In this document: in pieces, positions 51,681-63,504 of the stretch
How the letters are laid out: each line of letters opens with the position of its first letter
Numbering within the stretch: position 1 is the stretch's first letter
Assembly (NCBI RefSeq): GCF_030811115.1
Contig: NZ_JAUSQK010000001.1
Coordinates: forward strand, 558,001-622,000
DNA from: Olsenella profusa DSM 13989
GTDB lineage: Bacteria > Actinomycetota > Coriobacteriia > Coriobacteriales > Atopobiaceae
Direction: 5' to 3'
Length of the DNA: 64,000 nt
The notes under the pieces: generated by a model
The model's input: the letters and a program-made list of their open reading frames with translations, nothing else
Told to the model about the DNA's origin: nothing
Databases searched by the model: none
Translations under genes and position numbers: made by a program

Positions 51681-51718
51681 CACCTGCGGGACGTCCCCCC
51701 CCGGCCGCCCCGCAGGTG
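51681..51718. terminator. Bidirectional hairpin between the DeoR gene and the PTS IIB gene
   Basis: Stem CACCTGCGGG (51681-51690) pairs with CCCGCAGGTG (51709-51718). It lies 12 bp after the DeoR-type gene and 19 bp after the minus-strand IIB gene, so it can serve both. No T-run is present. Confidence 0.55.
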
Positions 51719-51737
51719 TCACGGGAGGGTGGGCGCG

Positions 51738-52043
51738 CTACTGGTCGGCGCCCACGGCCTCCAGGAAACTCTGGAGCTTATCCTTGATCTCCTGCTTGTT
51801 CACGATGTCGCGGATGCCCAGGGCATGCGCGACGCCTGCGTGGGCCTCAAGGTCCTCGGCGAGGTCGCTCATGGTGATGACGAGGTCGCCAGCGAAGGAG
51901 TCGATGTCGGCGATGGTGCCCGTACGCGTCTCGATCGGGTAGCCCTCCTCGCTGATGACCTGGTCGCACTTTATCTTGAGCATCTGGGAGGATGCGACGC
52001 CCGCCCTGCAGCAGACGAGCGCCTGATACGTGTTGGAAGACAC
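51738..52043 (-). CDS. PTS IIB component, galactitol/ascorbate type, without a IIC partner
   Basis: 101-aa phosphotransfer protein starting at GTG 52043 (AAAGGAG, 6-nt spacing). The active-site loop is VCCRAGVASSQMLKIK, with the P-loop-like CRAGVASS, so one of Cys11/Cys12 is the phosphocysteine. The gene is intact but no IIC gene is near; the adjacent IIA gene is broken. It might serve UlaA or a distant permease, or be left over from a lost transporter. Confidence 0.78.
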   Translation of the reverse strand: MSSNTYQALVCCRAGVASSQMLKIKCDQVISEEGYPIETRTGTIADIDSFAGDLVITMSDLAEDLEAHAGVAHALGIRDIVNKQEIKDKLQSFLEAVGADQ

Positions 52044-52496
52044 TGGTGGCTCCTTTCCATGTCGCGGACGGCGTCCACGACGTCGTGTGCGCTTTCCGCC
52101 TCGTCAAGCGCGGCGAGGAAGCTGGGATGTGAGAGCAGCTCCACGAGTGAGGAGAGTACCTCCAGATTCCCCACGGACGTTGGGGCGCTCAAGGGAAAAG
52201 ATAGCGCACCGGATCGTTGTCCGTGCTACCGAAGGCCACGGGCCCGTCGAGTGTGGTGATGCCGATGGCCTCCCCATGGGCACCGCACTCGGACCGCGCA
52301 TGGGGAATCGCCACGCGCGGCGTGATGACGATGTAGGGCCCCTGCTCCTCGACACCAGCGATGACGTCATCCACGTAGCCTTGGCTGACCTCCTCTGCGA
52401 CGCGGAGGGGGCGAATGACCGGCGCACGGCATCGCGCCAGTCCCTGGCGAATACCGCCAGCTGGACGTGGCTGGGCCTCAAGAGGTCGGATGCCAT
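51971..52496 (-). pseudogene. Frameshifted PTS IIA gene, paralogue of ulaC
   Basis: Three successive frames cover one IIA protein. The first starts at ATG 52496 (MASDLLRPSHVQLAVFARDW); after a -1 change near 52448 the second reads VEEQGPYIVITPRVAIPHAR with the active histidine; after another -1 change near 52200 the third reads SVGNLEVLSSLVELLSHPSF. Together these match UlaC along its length (EKHGPYIVLIPGVAMPHA). Two lost bases explain it. Either the gene is a fresh pseudogene or the assembly has errors; two programmed shifts in one gene are unlikely. Confidence 0.7.
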
Positions 52497-52556
52497 ATGC
52501 GCCCCCCTCTGGCAGCCCCATCCGGCATCCCGGAGGGGGCGTCACGCCGGCGTCAC

Positions 52557-55067
52557 CTACTCGTCGTTGTCGCCGCCCGTGGATGACATCGCGGCCGCGG
52601 AGTTGTCCTGCTGTCCCACGACGTCGCGCCACACCCACTCGGTGAACCGTGGGTGGTCGTAGCCGTGGTCCACCGCGAACTGGAACGCCTCGTCGCGGAA
52701 GGCGAGCCAGTCGGCGATCCGCTTGGCATACCTCTCGCCGTCCACCAGCTCCAAGGCGTGCGCGGCGAGCGCCCAGCGATCCATCTCGTTGAGCCGCAGC
52801 ATGTCGAAGGGCGTGGTCGTGGAGCCCTCCTCCCTATAGCCGTGCACATGGAAGTCGTCGTGGCCGGGACGGTCATAGATCAGGCCATGGATCGTGTGCG
52901 CGTAGGCATGGAAGGCGAAGAGCACGGGCACGCCTGTGCCGAACAGCTCCCTGAAGCGCTGGTCACTCACGGCCTGGTCGTTCTCGGCGGCGTTCTGGAT
53001 GGCGAGCGGCTTGACCACGTTGACGAACCTGACCTTGATCCCCAGGTCCTGGAGGGCGTCGGACGCCGCGAGCAGCTCGAGCGTGGGCACGTCGCCGCAG
53101 CAGGCGAGCACGATGTCGGGCGTCTCGCCGGCCGTGACGCTGCCGGCCCACTCCCACTCGGCCACACCCTCCCTGAACTCCTCCTCCGCCTCGCCTATCG
53201 AGAGGAACGTGGGTGCCGGCTGCTTGCCCGCGAAGATGGCATTGATGCAGTTGGTCGACTGGTAGGCCGCCTGGCCGCACACGAGCAGCATGTTGGCGTC
53301 GCAGGGGTAGTAGATGTTGACCACGTGGTCGTTGTGGAAGTTCTTGTTGAGCAGCAGGTCGACGAAGCCGGGATCCTGGTGGGAGAAGCCGTTGTGGTCC
53401 TGGCGCCAGACATGGCTCGTGAGCAGGATGTTGAGGCCGGCGATGGGGGCGCGCCAGGGGATGTGGCGCACGGTGGCCTCGAGCCACTTGGCATGCTGGT
53501 TGACCATGGAGTCGATCACATGGATGAACGACTCGTAGGAGCTCCACACGCCATGGCGCCCCGTGAGCACGAAGCCCTCCAGCAGGCCCTCGCACTGATG
53601 CTCGGAGAGCTGCTCGATGACGGAGCCCGAGGCGGAGAGGTAGGAGTCGTTCTCGGGGTCGGCGCCAAAGCCCGCGTCCCATTGCTTGTCCGTGAGGTGA
53701 TACACGGACTGCAGGCGGTTGGAGGCCGTCTCGTCGGGACCGAAGACGCGGAACTTGGTGAGGTTGAGCTTCATGACGTCGCGCGTGTAGTCGCCAAAGA
53801 CGCGCGTGGCCTCCGTGGTGCCATAGCCATGACCCCTCTCGTCGACGGGGATCTCGTAGTCGTGGATGTCGGGCAACGTGAGGTCATGGCGCAGCAGGCC
53901 CCCATTGGCGTTGGGGTTGGCCCCCAGGCGCAGGCCCCCCTGGGGCATGAACTCCGTGACCTCGGGGCGCAGGGACCCGCCCTCGTCCCAGAGCTCCTCG
54001 GGCCCGTATGACCTGAGCCAGCTGCGCAGCACGCGGAAGTGCTCGTGCGTGTCCTTGGCCGAGACCAGCGGCACCTGGTGGGCGCGCCAGCTCCCCTGCG
54101 TCTTCTTGCCGTCGATGTACGTGGGGCACGTCCAGCCCTTGGGCGTCTTGAAGACGATCATGGGGTAGGCCGGGCGCTCGGCGTTGCCGGCAAGCGCGTA
54201 GCGCTTGATGTCGCAGATCTCATCGAAGACCCACTCGAGCAGGGCGGCAAAGCGACGGTGGATCGAGAGCTGCGGCTCGTCATCGAAGCCCGCCACGAAG
54301 GTATAGGGGTGGTAGCCCATGCCGCGGAAGAACTCGTTGCGCTCCTCGTCGGAGATGCGCGCGAGGATCGTGGGGTTGGCGATCTTGTAGCCGTTGAGGT
54401 GCAGGACGGGCAGGACGATGCCATCGGTGAGCGGGTTCACGAGCTTGTTGGTCTGCCAGGACGTCGCAAGCGGGCCCGTCTCGGCCTCGCCATCGCCCAC
54501 GACGGCAAACGCCAGGAGGTCGGGGTTGTTGAGCACGGCGCCATAGGCGTGACTCAGGGTGTAGCCCAGCTCGCCACCCTCGTGGATGGACCCAGGGGTC
54601 TCGGGGGCAAAGTGGCTGGGGATGCCGCCGGGGTAGGAGAAGCGGCGGAAGAACCTCTGGAGGCCAGCCTCATCATCCGTGATCTTGGGGTAGCGCTCGC
54701 GGTAGGTGCCGTCAAGCAGCGCCTGGCTGGTACCCGCCGGCCCACCATGCCCCGGCCCCATGAAGAACACGACGCTCTGGCCATGGTCGTGGATGAAGCG
54801 GTTGACATGGCCCATCAGGAAGTTGATGCCGGGCGTGGTGCCCCAGTGCCCCACGAGGCGGTGCTTCACGTCCTCGCGACCGAAGGGCCGTACCTGGCCT
54901 GTCCCCTCATCCGTGAAGTCATCGCGCATGAGCGGGTTGCTCCGCAGGTAGATCTGCCCAATCGACAGGTAGTTGGCCGCGCGCCAGTACCTGTCGACCC
55001 AGGCGACCTCCTCCTCGGGAACGGGGGCGTCGACCTTCCTCCAAGGGGTACCCAAGTCTTCTGCCAT
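52557..55067 (-). CDS. xfp: D-xylulose-5-phosphate/D-fructose-6-phosphate phosphoketolase
   Basis: 836-aa thiamine-diphosphate enzyme that splits xylulose 5-phosphate (and probably fructose 6-phosphate) with phosphate to acetyl phosphate and an aldose phosphate. N-terminal pattern [20 protein letters not shown], then [20 protein letters not shown], the PAP/TPP region [20 protein letters not shown], and [15 protein letters not shown] in the middle. Length is right for the family (about 790-830 aa). ATG 55067 follows a purine-rich GAGAGAGG. It supplies the downstream end for the xylulose 5-phosphate made by the ula cluster. Confidence 0.95.
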   Translation of the reverse strand: MAEDLGTPWRKVDAPVPEEEVAWVDRYWRAANYLSIGQIYLRSNPLMRDDFTDEGTGQVRPFGREDVKHRLVGHWGTTPGINFLMGHVNRFIHDHGQSVVFFMGPGHGGPAGTSQALLDGTYRERYPKITDDEAGLQRFFRRFSYPGGIPSHFAPETPGSIHEGGELGYTLSHAYGAVLNNPDLLAFAVVGDGEAETGPLATSWQTNKLVNPLTDGIVLPVLHLNGYKIANPTILARISDEERNEFFRGMGYHPYTFVAGFDDEPQLSIHRRFAALLEWVFDEICDIKRYALAGNAERPAYPMIVFKTPKGWTCPTYIDGKKTQGSWRAHQVPLVSAKDTHEHFRVLRSWLRSYGPEELWDEGGSLRPEVTEFMPQGGLRLGANPNANGGLLRHDLTLPDIHDYEIPVDERGHGYGTTEATRVFGDYTRDVMKLNLTKFRVFGPDETASNRLQSVYHLTDKQWDAGFGADPENDSYLSASGSVIEQLSEHQCEGLLEGFVLTGRHGVWSSYESFIHVIDSMVNQHAKWLEATVRHIPWRAPIAGLNILLTSHVWRQDHNGFSHQDPGFVDLLLNKNFHNDHVVNIYYPCDANMLLVCGQAAYQSTNCINAIFAGKQPAPTFLSIGEAEEEFREGVAEWEWAGSVTAGETPDIVLACCGDVPTLELLAASDALQDLGIKVRFVNVVKPLAIQNAAENDQAVSDQRFRELFGTGVPVLFAFHAYAHTIHGLIYDRPGHDDFHVHGYREEGSTTTPFDMLRLNEMDRWALAAHALELVDGERYAKRIADWLAFRDEAFQFAVDHGYDHPRFTEWVWRDVVGQQDNSAAAMSSTGGDNDE

Positions 55068-55166
55068 GCCTCTCTCCTATCACCGTGGGCACCGGCCCCA
55101 TGCTGGTACCCAGAAATGCCTTCTTGGTCGAAGGTGGCGCATGCGGACAGACGGAAGCGTCTTTCC

Positions 55167-55188
55167 AATGTGTACGTCAATACACTTT
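55167..55188. promoter_or_regulatory. Dyad upstream of xfp (operator candidate)
   Basis: AATGTGTA (55167-55174) and TACACTTT (55181-55188) form arms of 8 bp with one mismatch around CGTCAA, 100 bp before the xfp start. On the minus strand TTGACG falls inside it, so it may cover a -35 box. The regulator is unknown. Confidence 0.4.
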
Positions 55189-55264
55189 AATCGATAAAAA
55201 CATACAGATCTCCCATTCATCTCAAAAGTTTGGAAGGCGCATGGCACGGATGGGGGTCCGTCGC

Positions 55265-56140
55265 CTATGTGTCGAGCCCATGGAACCCCTCCCCGAAGGC
55301 CTCGTGCACCTCGGAGACCACGACGATGGCGTCGGGGTCGATGTCGGCCACGAGCTCCTTGAGACGGGCCGTCTCGGATCGGCCCAGGACCACCATGAGC
55401 ACTGGCCGGCGGCTGCCGCTCCACACGCCACGCGCCTGGAGCTCCGTGCAGCCGCGGTCGAGCTTGTAGAGGATGGCGTTGGCGATCTCGGCGTGCCGCT
55501 CCGAGATGATGTGGCACATGCGCGCCGTCAGCGGACCCTCCACTACCGTGTCCACCACACGGCCGGCCACAAAGAGGGCAACACCTGCATAGAGGGCGTT
55601 GGTGAGCGAGAACACGGGAATGGACACCAGCATGATGGCGCCATCGACGATCATGGTGAGGGCGCCGAGCGATATGCCCGTCCTGCGCGCGACCAGCTGG
55701 CACACGATGTCGGTGCCGCCCGTGTTGCCACCGCTCAAGAACACGATGCCAAGGCCCACGCCCACGATGACGCCACCCCAGATGGCGGAGATGAGCAGCT
55801 GTCCCTGGGTGGGAAGGGGCACCACGGGCGCCAGGGCGTCCGTGAGGAAGCCCGAGGCGAGGATCCCCAGCACGCTCTGGGCGACATAGCTCACATCGCG
55901 CGTGGAGACGTACACATAGAGCAGGAGCACCGCATTCATGGCGATGGTCTGGATGCCCACCGGCAGCGTTATGCCCACCTGGGCAGCAGCCGCGGACGTG
56001 ATGGTGGCAAGGCCCGTGAGCCCGCCCGCGGCAAGGCCGTTGGGAATCTCGAACATGTCGACGCCCAGGGCGAACACGAAGGATCCCGCGAGTATGAGGA
56101 AGACCCTGCGCGCAAGCGAGCGCGCCCCAACCCTAGGCAT
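55265..56140 (-). CDS. YitT-family (DUF2179) membrane protein
   Basis: 291 aa: about five N-terminal helices (VFLILAGSFVFALGVDMFEI, GLAAGGLTGLATI, LLISAIWGGVIVGVGLGIVF) with the loop SGGNTGGTDIVCQLVARRTG, then a C-terminal DUF2179 domain (MCHIISERHAEIANAILYKL). These proteins are widespread and have no settled function. ATG 56140 overlaps the prfB end by 8 bp; a longer reading to 56200 lies inside prfB. Confidence 0.9.
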   Translation of the reverse strand: MPRVGARSLARRVFLILAGSFVFALGVDMFEIPNGLAAGGLTGLATITSAAAAQVGITLPVGIQTIAMNAVLLLYVYVSTRDVSYVAQSVLGILASGFLTDALAPVVPLPTQGQLLISAIWGGVIVGVGLGIVFLSGGNTGGTDIVCQLVARRTGISLGALTMIVDGAIMLVSIPVFSLTNALYAGVALFVAGRVVDTVVEGPLTARMCHIISERHAEIANAILYKLDRGCTELQARGVWSGSRRPVLMVVLGRSETARLKELVADIDPDAIVVVSEVHEAFGEGFHGLDT

Positions 56141-57248
56141 CGTCGTGCTCCCCCACCGCCCAGCGATGGTATCCCACGATGAACCTGTCGAGGTCACCAC
56201 CGGAGAGCACGGAGTCGACGTTGCCCGTCTCCACGCCCGTCCGCAGGTCCTTGACCAGCTGGTAGGGATAGAGCACGTAGCTCCTTATCTGGTTGCCGAA
56301 GCCGATGTCGTGCTTGGGCCCGCGCAGCTCGTCAAGCTCCGCCTCGCGCCTGGCGAGCTCCTGCTCAAAGAGGCGGCTGCGCAGGATGCTCATCGCAAAG
56401 GCCTTGTTCTGGAGCTGGCTCCGCTCGTTCTGGCAGGTGACCACGGTACCCGTGGGAAGATGCGTGATGCGCACGGCGGAATCGGTGGTGTTGACGCCCT
56501 GCCCCCCGTGCCCGGTGGCATGGAAGACGTCGACGCGCAGGTCCTTGGGGTCGATGTCCACCTGTACGTCATCGGGGAGCACGGGGAGCACCTCCACGCC
56601 CGCAAACGTGGTCTGCCGCCGCTTCTTGAGGTCCGTGGGGGAGATGCGCACCAGGCGGTGCACGCCCCGCTCGCCACGCAGCATGCCGTAGGCGTTCTTG
56701 CCCGAGACGGTGAAGGTGGCACGGTCGAGGCCGATGACCTCGGCGGCCGGCGCGTCGTTGACCGTGACCTTCCACCCCCGGCGGTCGCAGTAGGCCAGGT
56801 ACATGTGGAAGAGCATCCCGCACCAGTCCTGGGCCTCGAGGCCCCCCTGCCCCGGCGTGATGGTCACGATGGCGTCGCCATGATCGAACTCGTCGGTAAA
56901 CCAACTGGCAAGCTCAAGGTCGGAGAGGTCGTCCTCCAGACGCCTCATCTGCCGTGCCGCCTCGTCGAGCAGGGAGTCGTCACCCGCCTCCTGTGCCAGC
57001 TCGAACGCCGCCTGCACGTCCTCCAGGCCCGCACGTGCTGCCTCGATGCGGGCGATGTCCTCCCTGGCCTGGGTGAGCTCGCCCATCGCCTTGCTCGCGC
57101 TGGCGGCATCGTCCCAGAAGTCCGGGCGCGCACTCTGTGCCTCGAGCTCCCTCACGCGCACGCGCCTCTCGTCGAGGTGGAGGTAGCCTTCCACCCGGTC
57201 GATACGCTCGCGCATCCCCTCGATGCGAGCCTCGCTGACCTCTTCCAT
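56133..57248 (-). CDS. prfB: Peptide chain release factor 2
   Basis: 371-aa class I release factor for UGA and UAA stops. The peptidyl-tRNA hydrolysis motif GGQ is in HATGHGGQGVNTTDSAVR near residue 240. The anticodon-like tripeptide region reads VRISPTDLKKRRQTTFAGVE near residue 195; RF2 normally has SPF, here it is SPT. The gene is one continuous frame without the internal UGA and +1 shift of many prfB genes. It starts one base after the secA stop. Confidence 0.95.
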   Translation of the reverse strand: MEEVSEARIEGMRERIDRVEGYLHLDERRVRVRELEAQSARPDFWDDAASASKAMGELTQAREDIARIEAARAGLEDVQAAFELAQEAGDDSLLDEAARQMRRLEDDLSDLELASWFTDEFDHGDAIVTITPGQGGLEAQDWCGMLFHMYLAYCDRRGWKVTVNDAPAAEVIGLDRATFTVSGKNAYGMLRGERGVHRLVRISPTDLKKRRQTTFAGVEVLPVLPDDVQVDIDPKDLRVDVFHATGHGGQGVNTTDSAVRITHLPTGTVVTCQNERSQLQNKAFAMSILRSRLFEQELARREAELDELRGPKHDIGFGNQIRSYVLYPYQLVKDLRTGVETGNVDSVLSGGDLDRFIVGYHRWAVGEHDDA

Positions 57249-60026
<2,778 letters not shown>

Positions 60027-60184
60027 AGGACGTCCTTTTTTTGCCTCTCGAGGAGGGCCCGTTCCGCCGAACGGGCCACATGCGTATTCCTCGATACTTT
60101 ATCAATTGGCTTTGGGCTATCCCCTGTACGTCCGCCCTGCCATGAAAACAGCATGTGCTGACCTGAGCCCTCGCCACCGTGCGC

Positions 60185-63100
60185 CTATGCCTCGAGCGCG
60201 TCATCGAACGCCTGGTCCAACATCTTGGAGGCCCTGCGCGTGCCACGGGCGGTCTGTCGCCGATAGGCATCGCGCAGGGCCTCGATCTCCTTGGCCCTGC
60301 CCAGCTGCGTGAGGGATGCCACCAGGCAGAGGGCGGCGTCCTCGCGCTGGGGCTCGCCGCCGAGGGCCTCGCGAGACAGCTGCGAGGCGAGATAGGGCCT
60401 GCCCTGTCTGAGGGCCGCCCGGCCCCCAGCCGAGAGCGCGCTCACGAGCAGCTCCTTGAGACGATGCGTCCTTCTGCGGGCGATGCCCGTCACGTCATCG
60501 AACGCGACAGCGGGTCCGGCGCCGTAGGAGCGCCGCGCGTTGCAGCTGTGTGCAACCGCGCCCCGGTCATCTCCGTCACCCGATATGGAGAGCACGGCCT
60601 CTTCCTCGAATTCGTCCACATCGCAGACGACGCAGGACCGGTTGAGGCAGATGGTCCCCTCCGACCTGCTGCTCACAATGGGCTCGAGGCCATCCCGTAC
60701 GGTTCGCACCGCCCTGCGCACGACGGATATGGACTCGTACAGCCTCTGACGACCCTTCACATAGTCGATGTCACCCCAGATGGCAAGCAAGGCGTCCCGT
60801 TTTCGTACCTTGTGCCCCTTGGCAAGCGAAAGGAGCACCAGCAGTTCGCGGGCATGGCGGGCATTGAGCCTGTTCGGATTCACGGGGACGCCGTCGACCT
60901 CGAGTGCAAAGCCGCCAAGGATCCTGATGTGGATGTGCCCGTCCTCGTACGCGGCGGCAGGTTCGCCATCGAGCCTCATGATGGCATGGTCAGAGGGAGT
61001 CGGTGCCTCGGGCTTCTCGGCTGCGGATCCTGGGGGCCTCGGGGCCGGCTGCGGCGGATGCGGCCTGTCTCCCAGGACGAGCGACCAGGCGGGTGGCAGG
61101 GCGTCGTAGAGAAGGCCACCGCCCCTTCCCGAGCAGCCAACCGCAACGTCGAGCGCCCAGACCAGCTCGTGGGGCAGCTGCGATCGATCCAGCTCCTTCA
61201 GGCATACGTCGCCCATGTCCATCCCATCCGCGACGCCTAGCAGGCAATGGGTCAGATCGAGCAGCGGGGACGTCCTCGCTCGGGCGTTCCCTTCCACCTC
61301 TCCGGCGAGCCATGCGGATAGGGCGCGAGGCGCCTCGCCAAGCTGCAGGCGTGCGGCAACGTCGACGAGCGTCGCCACGTCCTCGAGAAAAGCGACGCAC
61401 ATGCGACGGGCGAGGGTGCGGGCCCGCTCCGCACGCACATGGGCGCGCGCGGGCTTTGCCGACCGCGCATCGGCAATCGCCGCCACGCAGAGCAGGCACG
61501 CCTCCGCCAGGACGTCCTGGCAGACGCTCGAGCACGAGATGAGTCGCTCTGCCTGGGGCAGCCGCTCGGCCCCCTTGTAGAGCACCGCAAACGAGTCGCC
61601 GATGGCGTCGGCGTAGCACCCCAACCGACCCGGCGAGACGTCATGCACGACACGCTCCGCGCGGCGCACGTCACGCAGGGCGTTCGCATCCTCGGCCCCC
61701 ACGGCAAACCGCTCCGCAATGCAGAAGTCCAGGCACAGGAGCGCACCGCACAAGGTGTCGACGCTTCGGCGCTGCACGTTGTTCAATAGGAGGGCGTAGG
61801 TGTCACGGAAGCGGCCGTCAAACAGATAGGCAAGGACCTTTCGATGGATGGCCAGGGAGCGCACCCGATGGTCGGGCGGCGCCTTGGACACCAGGCGACG
61901 GGACCTCCTGCTCTTGGCCCATACGTCCCTGCAGGCGCCCAGCGCCTCCACCAGGTCGAGCGCCTCCGTCTGCCGCGCGCTGAGCCCCGTCAGGTCGCAC
62001 AGGCGCTCGCGCCCCGCCGCGGCCATCTCAAAGTGGTCACACAGCTCGCGCAGTGCCTGATCAACGAGCACGCTGTCCACGTCTTGGTCCCGCCCCGCCT
62101 CGACGGAGATGCGCAGCGCCCTGCCGAGGGCGTCGGCCCTTCCCGCCATGAGGAACTCGATACCCCATGCCTGCCCTATCTCGCACAGCTCCGCCTCATC
62201 GGAAAGGATGGCCGTGAGGAGCTCCGCACGCGCAAGCCTACCCTGCGCGCAGAGCGCGCGAACCACGGCGCCCAAAAGATGCTCCCGCGACGCGCACAGC
62301 GGCCTCAGCGAGGGAATGCAGAACGCCATCACCTCGTCCTCCCTGCATCCCGCAACGGCAAAGGACTCCCGCAGGGGGTCGATGCCCAAAAGGGGGCACG
62401 TGTCATGAAGCCACTGCAGCGCCTCGTCGTCCAGTCGCGGCAGGACCATCGCAAGGTCATCGTAGGTACCCGTGCCCAGGAGCACCATGACGAGCCGCAG
62501 CGAGAGCTCCTCGTCGATCAGCGTGTCACGGAGACATCCCCTGACGACATCGCACACGGCCGATGCGTATTTCCCCGGGCATGAGCCCCGCCCAAATCGG
62601 CCCTCCCAGGCAAGGTCATCAAAGGTCAGGGCATCCAGAAGGCGCGGAATCCCATACGTGAGCCCCGACCCATACTCATAGTCGGATGCGGCGAGTCCCA
62701 TCAGGTCATGGCAGTCGAGGTGAATGGCCTCGCGAAGCGCCTCGTAGAGGTCGAGCGCCTCGGGCCTCATGCACGCCATGACCAGACAACCGGCAGTCGT
62801 CATCTTGCGCAGGGCGCGCGCCTCTCGCGCGACATCGGCCTCGGAGAGGCTGCCCGACAGGGTCACGCCGACGGCAACCCTCGGCCCGCGCTGGCGCAAG
62901 CCAACCACCTCGCGAGAGAGGCGCGTCAGGCGCATGGCGGCACCTTCCTCCCTGCCCGGACCCAGCTCCACGCGCCTGATCGTCGCCCCAGCCTGAGCTT
63001 CGAGGAGAAGGACGGAGTCCATCAACGCCGTCTTCTGGAACCCCGGCTCGGCACACACGACGATGAGGCGCGGCTCCTCACCATGCTTCTGGTCGCGCGC

Positions 63101-63193
63101 GAACCGTGACGCCGAGGCAAGCACGCCGCTCTTCTGTGGAACCAATGCCGTGCCCCGCCCCTGTGACGCAATCGAACGTATCGGATGTGCCAT
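60185..63193 (-). CDS. Very large BTAD/SARP-type transcriptional regulator
   Basis: 1002 aa from ATG 63193, preceded by GGAGG (9-nt spacing). The C-terminal part holds a winged helix of the OmpR/SARP type near residues 760-850 (IHIRILGGFALEVDGVPVNP, RELLVLLSLAKGHKVRKRDA, LYESISVVRRAVRTV) and a short helical BTAD-like tail. The N-terminal 740 residues resemble the STAND/MalT-type layout; the ATP loop is degenerate (VCAEPGFQKTALMDS), with the Gly before Lys replaced by Gln. The rest is helical and TPR-like. Target genes and signal are unknown; it follows the divergent gap before the GntR gene at 63505. Confidence 0.8.
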   Translation of the reverse strand: MAHPIRSIASQGRGTALVPQKSGVLASASRFARDQKHGEEPRLIVVCAEPGFQKTALMDSVLLLEAQAGATIRRVELGPGREEGAAMRLTRLSREVVGLRQRGPRVAVGVTLSGSLSEADVAREARALRKMTTAGCLVMACMRPEALDLYEALREAIHLDCHDLMGLAASDYEYGSGLTYGIPRLLDALTFDDLAWEGRFGRGSCPGKYASAVCDVVRGCLRDTLIDEELSLRLVMVLLGTGTYDDLAMVLPRLDDEALQWLHDTCPLLGIDPLRESFAVAGCREDEVMAFCIPSLRPLCASREHLLGAVVRALCAQGRLARAELLTAILSDEAELCEIGQAWGIEFLMAGRADALGRALRISVEAGRDQDVDSVLVDQALRELCDHFEMAAAGRERLCDLTGLSARQTEALDLVEALGACRDVWAKSRRSRRLVSKAPPDHRVRSLAIHRKVLAYLFDGRFRDTYALLLNNVQRRSVDTLCGALLCLDFCIAERFAVGAEDANALRDVRRAERVVHDVSPGRLGCYADAIGDSFAVLYKGAERLPQAERLISCSSVCQDVLAEACLLCVAAIADARSAKPARAHVRAERARTLARRMCVAFLEDVATLVDVAARLQLGEAPRALSAWLAGEVEGNARARTSPLLDLTHCLLGVADGMDMGDVCLKELDRSQLPHELVWALDVAVGCSGRGGGLLYDALPPAWSLVLGDRPHPPQPAPRPPGSAAEKPEAPTPSDHAIMRLDGEPAAAYEDGHIHIRILGGFALEVDGVPVNPNRLNARHARELLVLLSLAKGHKVRKRDALLAIWGDIDYVKGRQRLYESISVVRRAVRTVRDGLEPIVSSRSEGTICLNRSCVVCDVDEFEEEAVLSISGDGDDRGAVAHSCNARRSYGAGPAVAFDDVTGIARRRTHRLKELLVSALSAGGRAALRQGRPYLASQLSREALGGEPQREDAALCLVASLTQLGRAKEIEALRDAYRRQTARGTRRASKMLDQAFDDALEA

Positions 63194-63504
63194 ACCCCAT
63201 CGCCTCCTCACCCATGCCAGCGGCTGGCATGGAACTGCACTGTGCGAACACGTAAGGAACCTATTTATAGACTCGCTTTTATGTCATTGAATTTAAACTG
63301 CCGAAAGAACGGCAAGCGGCACCTTAACTAGCACGAGGCGAAGGGCGACAGACGTTAGACCTCCCATCGGCGTCCCCGTCTGCGCGCACCCGGATGGTCG
63401 ATGCAGCCCCGCGCGGAGTCCCGTCGACACGCACGACGGCGTGGCCGAGTACCTAGCGTGTCTACGGTGTGAATCCGAACCTGTCCCAGCCCCGTTGGGA
63501 GGCC
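63194..63504. other. Gap upstream of the BTAD-type regulator
   Basis: 311 bp without a gene. A minus-strand -10-like TATAAA lies at 63269-63264, about 70 bp before the regulator start, with TTCAAT 16 nt upstream of it. A short dyad TGCCG-AAAGAA-CGGCA follows near 63298-63313. The rest (about 63350-63500) is GC-rich and I see nothing in it. Confidence 0.4.

Noticed and set aside
52195-52206. T TTC CCT heptamer in the broken PTS IIA gene as a programmed -1 site
   Set aside because: The register is right, but no convincing hairpin follows and a second, unrelated frame break lies earlier in the same gene. Two lost bases are the simpler cause.
56133-57248. Programmed +1 frameshift in prfB
   Set aside because: The usual internal UGA and slippery CUU are absent. 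The gene is open from ATG 57248 to its stop, so it needs no shift.
63430-63500. tRNA-like stretch GGCGTGGCCGAGT followed by GTGTGAATCCGAAC
   Set aside because: It recalls the start of a tRNA-Ser or -Leu, but the acceptor, anticodon and T-arms do not pair, so no tRNA can be folded.
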